Below, piece by piece: positions 61,495 through 64,000 of a DNA stretch of 64,000 nt. Under the pieces are notes generated by a model that worked only from the letters and a program-made list of their open reading frames with translations, ran no database searches and was not told where the DNA came from. This DNA comes from Coenobita brevimanus (Eukaryota > Arthropoda > Malacostraca > Decapoda > Coenobitidae): positions 22,751,348-22,815,347 of the forward strand of contig CM064657.1 of assembly GCA_032717465.1 (NCBI GenBank), read 5' to 3'. The position numbers were made by a program, and so were the translations under genes. How positions within the stretch are numbered: the stretch's first letter is position 1; every line of letters starts with the position of its first letter.

Positions 61495-62328
61495 ATGCCA
61501 AGAACTTCTCCACTAGACCACACGGGAATTTTGAGTGTTGTGCAGTGAAAAAAACGATGTGTTGTGTTAAGGTTTTCAAGTTGAGAGAAAAGACTCAGTG
61601 GAAAATAAATTTAACGTAAATAGACTTCTTTGTTTTGGCTTTTGAAAATGGGAAAAAAAATGGGAAAAGTTAAAGTGCAACACTAAGTTACAATGGAGCA
61701 TTATTTGGACAAAAGTGAACACTGTGAAGAGAACGGACTTCTGTGTGTTATTGACTAAGTTCAGTGCAAGACTTCAGGAAGAGTGTACTGCAAGTGCTTC
61801 AGGAAATCGTTCTTACTGTCAGAGTCCGAGAGGAGGCGGTTATTCATCGAGGTGGCCAGGGACTTGCTCTAAGTAGCCAGAATGTTTCATACTGTACTTT
61901 TTTCCATACTATACTTACCAGAATGTTTCATACTGTACTTTTTTCCATACTATACTTACCTCATTTCACTCTTTAATGTCCTTTATTGGTGTGAATAGGG
62001 TGTTAGTAGCTATGCATGTGCAGTAGGAATGTGTTTTTCTGAGTTAGGCTAGGTTAGGTTCCATAAGTACCAGAATGTTTATTAATGTATGAACATACTT
62101 CTAAACCCTCATTTTATGTTTCTTTTGCATTTATTTCAGTCATTTATGTGCCTTATTGGTGTGATTTGGGTCTTAAATAGGTGCTATGCATGTCCAGAGG
62201 GAGTTGTATAGGTGTTTCTCTGAGTTAGGGTCCGTAAGTACAAGTCCATAAGCTGGGGCCCAATATCCGGACAAAACCAATAACCGGACCTACCAATGGC
62301 TCTATTACGTCGGATATTGGAGTGATTA

Positions 62329-62331
<3 letters not shown>
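61495..62331. other. 3' noncoding part of Tigger G
   Basis: Contains a local duplication (CAGAATGTTTCATACTGTAC at 61878 and 61919) and a GGCTAGGTTAGGTT patch near 62048. The inverted copy (62364-62900) carries the same blocks in reverse complement. Confidence 0.8.

Positions 62332-62363
<32 letters not shown>
62332..62363. repeat. (TA)n spacer between two convergent Tigger copies
   Basis: About 32 bp of TA repeat separates the right end of Tigger G from the corresponding end of Tigger H. Confidence 0.95.
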
Positions 62364-62366
<3 letters not shown>

Positions 62367-64000
62367 TAATCACTCCAATATCCGGATCAATAGAGCCATC
62401 GGTAGGTTCGGATATTGGTTTTGTCCGGATAGTGGGCCCCAGCGTATGGACTTGTACTACGGACCCTAACACAGAGAAACACTATACAACTCCCTCCGAC
62501 ATGCATAGCACCTATTTAACAACCAAATAACACAAATAAGGCACATAAATGACTGAAATAAATGCAATAGACACATAAAATGTGGGTTTAGAATTATGTT
62601 CATACATTAATAAACATTCTGGTACTTATGGAATCTAACCGAACCTAACCTAATCCGAACCTAACCGAACTCTGAAAAACACATACCTACTCCACAAACA
62701 TCAGCTAAGTATAGAATGGAAAGAAGTACATTATGACACTTTCTGGTAAGTAAAGTAAGGGAAAAAATACAATATGAAACATACAGGTAAATATAGTATG
62801 GAAAATAGAACAACATGAAAAATTTAGGCTACTTACAGCAAGTCACTGTCCACCTCGATCAATAACCCCATCATCTCGGACTCTGACAGTAAGAACGATT
62901 TCATGAAGCACTTGCACTACACCTCTTCCTGGAAGTCTTGCACTGAACTTAGTCACAAACACACAGAAGTCCGTTCTTTTCACAGTGATCACTTTAGTCC
63001 AAAAAAAGTTCCAATAAATAAAAGTGTTGCACATAAACTATTCCCAAGTTTTTTTAATTTACCAAAGCCAAAACAAAGAAGGTTAGTTACGTTAAATTTC
63101 TTTTCTACTTAGTCTTTTCTCCCAACTTGAAAACCTTAACACAACACACCGTTTTTTTCACTGCACAACACTCAAAATTCCCGTGTGGTCTAGTGGAGAA
63201 GTTCTTGCTGTTTATTCACTGTCAGAGCCCGAGAGTATCACTGGCAGGCGTCCAAGGGGTGCATCGGTGGGTAGTGGTGATGGCGTACCGACTACAGAAG
63301 ACTCTGAAGACAGCCGCAAACTCACGTCGAGCGGTGACTCCACTGTAGCTGATGTGCTGGGCTGTGGCTCGGAGCATGAGGGCCTGTCTTGGGGAGGCAA
63401 CGGAGTGGAACCAGGGCTTGGCACAGCGGGGTCACGGGCCTGAAAACTGTCAATCGTTGACTGACGCAAGGGACCGACGATTCTGGCGATTGATGATGCG
63501 CTGCCAGAAAGCACGCACTTCCTCCACGAGTCCCAAGGGCCCCATCTCCCTGTCGCAGTCCGGGTGTTCCAGGTAGTCTAGGATCGAACTCTAGATGTTC
63601 CCCGGAGTGCGCTCAGCTTGGGGATGGCTGGAGTAGTGTCCTCTGCTGGGCGGAGTCTGCGTCATCATCGCTAACTTTCGTCGTCGGAATCTTCAAGTTC
63701 CGGACTGACACCAGCAATCAAGACGCGATCTCGATATCAGACAACGTCTGATACCCAGGATCGCCTCGTCGTCGTCCAACCACTCACGAACATCGTCCAC
63801 ATCAACATCGTCGCCGTGCGTGCATGCAGCCGTGCATGGAAGTCATCCACGCCAAAACCCAGAAATCGTACTCCACATCTGTTCCGAGAAGCAGACGAGA
63901 CCAACCATTTTCAAGAGTTTTCACAGGGACTTCCTTCCATGCACTAGCCCAGTTGTACAGTGCAGACTTGATGTTGTAGCGGCGAAGGTTTTCCAAAGTC
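62364..64000 (-). mobile_element. Tigger element H, inverted copy of G (runs off window end)
   Basis: Starts CAGTAATCACTCCAATATCC at 62364 and reads as the reverse complement of Tigger G from its 3' end. Together with G it forms an imperfect inverted repeat with arms of about 1.6 kb in the window. It has more differences and small indels than G. Confidence 0.94.
63212..64000 (-). pseudogene. Tigger H transposase, C-terminal half
   Basis: On the minus strand the end ILSGSDSE-stop lies at 63212; upstream are the Ser/Pro tail (STPLPPQDRPS), the acidic region and ENLRRYNIKSALYNWASAWK near 63980. Frameshifts near 63850 and in 63515-63800 make it non-functional. The catalytic part lies beyond the window. 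Confidence 0.92.

Larger units (their letters stand above)
59227..62331 (+). mobile_element. Tigger element G, nearly complete
   Basis: 3105 bp between TA dinucleotides; ends CAGTAATCACTCTAATATCC (59227) and complement CAGTAATCACTCCAATATCC (ending 62331). It contains one long transposase frame on +. It is the least decayed autonomous-type DNA transposon in the window. Confidence 0.95.

Overview
This window looks like eukaryotic nuclear DNA from an arthropod, most likely a decapod crustacean. That placement is inferred from the kinds of repeats present (several non-LTR retrotransposon families, many Tigger/pogo and piggyBac-type DNA transposons, long AC and GATA microsatellites, a short TTAGG run), not from a species match. 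There are no bacterial-type operons. Spliced host coding sequence is sparse and transposable elements fill almost everything else.

Host gene: three exons on the + strand (3095-3266, 7803-7982, 49617-49775) have proper AG/GT boundaries and join in frame. Together they encode about 170 residues that I recognise as a TMEM209-like protein (nuclear-envelope family, cytochrome b561 N-terminal-type). The second intron visible here is about 41.6 kb and is built of nested mobile elements. Upstream and downstream exons were not found and probably lie outside the window.

Layout: 1-582 is the end of a TA-flanked DNA element whose full copy sits at 52316-55831 in the opposite orientation. 585-2030 is a LINE reverse-transcriptase relic. 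4745-7087 holds a CR1/Jockey-type LINE abutting a tRNA-derived SINE. 8050-9093 holds a tandem duplication with a small Tigger-like element next to exon B. 10845-21090 is one minus-strand LINE broken by a Tc1-like element (11455-17971); that element contains a Tigger (11514-16632), which in turn contains another TIR element (11742-13752) and a SINE (14937-15080). The same LINE is also broken by a Tigger deletion derivative (18622-19349). 22140-26430 is a second LINE type with a piggyBac-type MITE inserted at TTAA. 26449-41245 is a sister copy of that LINE, split by two piggyBac elements lying side by side and sharing one TTAA (27713-36694 and 36699-40399), each containing further insertions. 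42010-44060 is a third LINE type. 44867-47013 is a short piggyBac-like element holding a Tigger-family MITE. 56362-58977 is another close pair of piggyBac-like elements. 59227-62331 is a nearly intact Tigger, followed after about 32 bp of TA repeat by a second copy in inverted orientation that runs off the window end.

Many insertion boundaries are set to the base: removing the insert and one target-site copy brings the interrupted reading frame back together. No intact, obviously active transposase is present; the 59 kb Tigger comes closest (one stop codon and one frameshift). Clade assignments for the LINEs are tentative.
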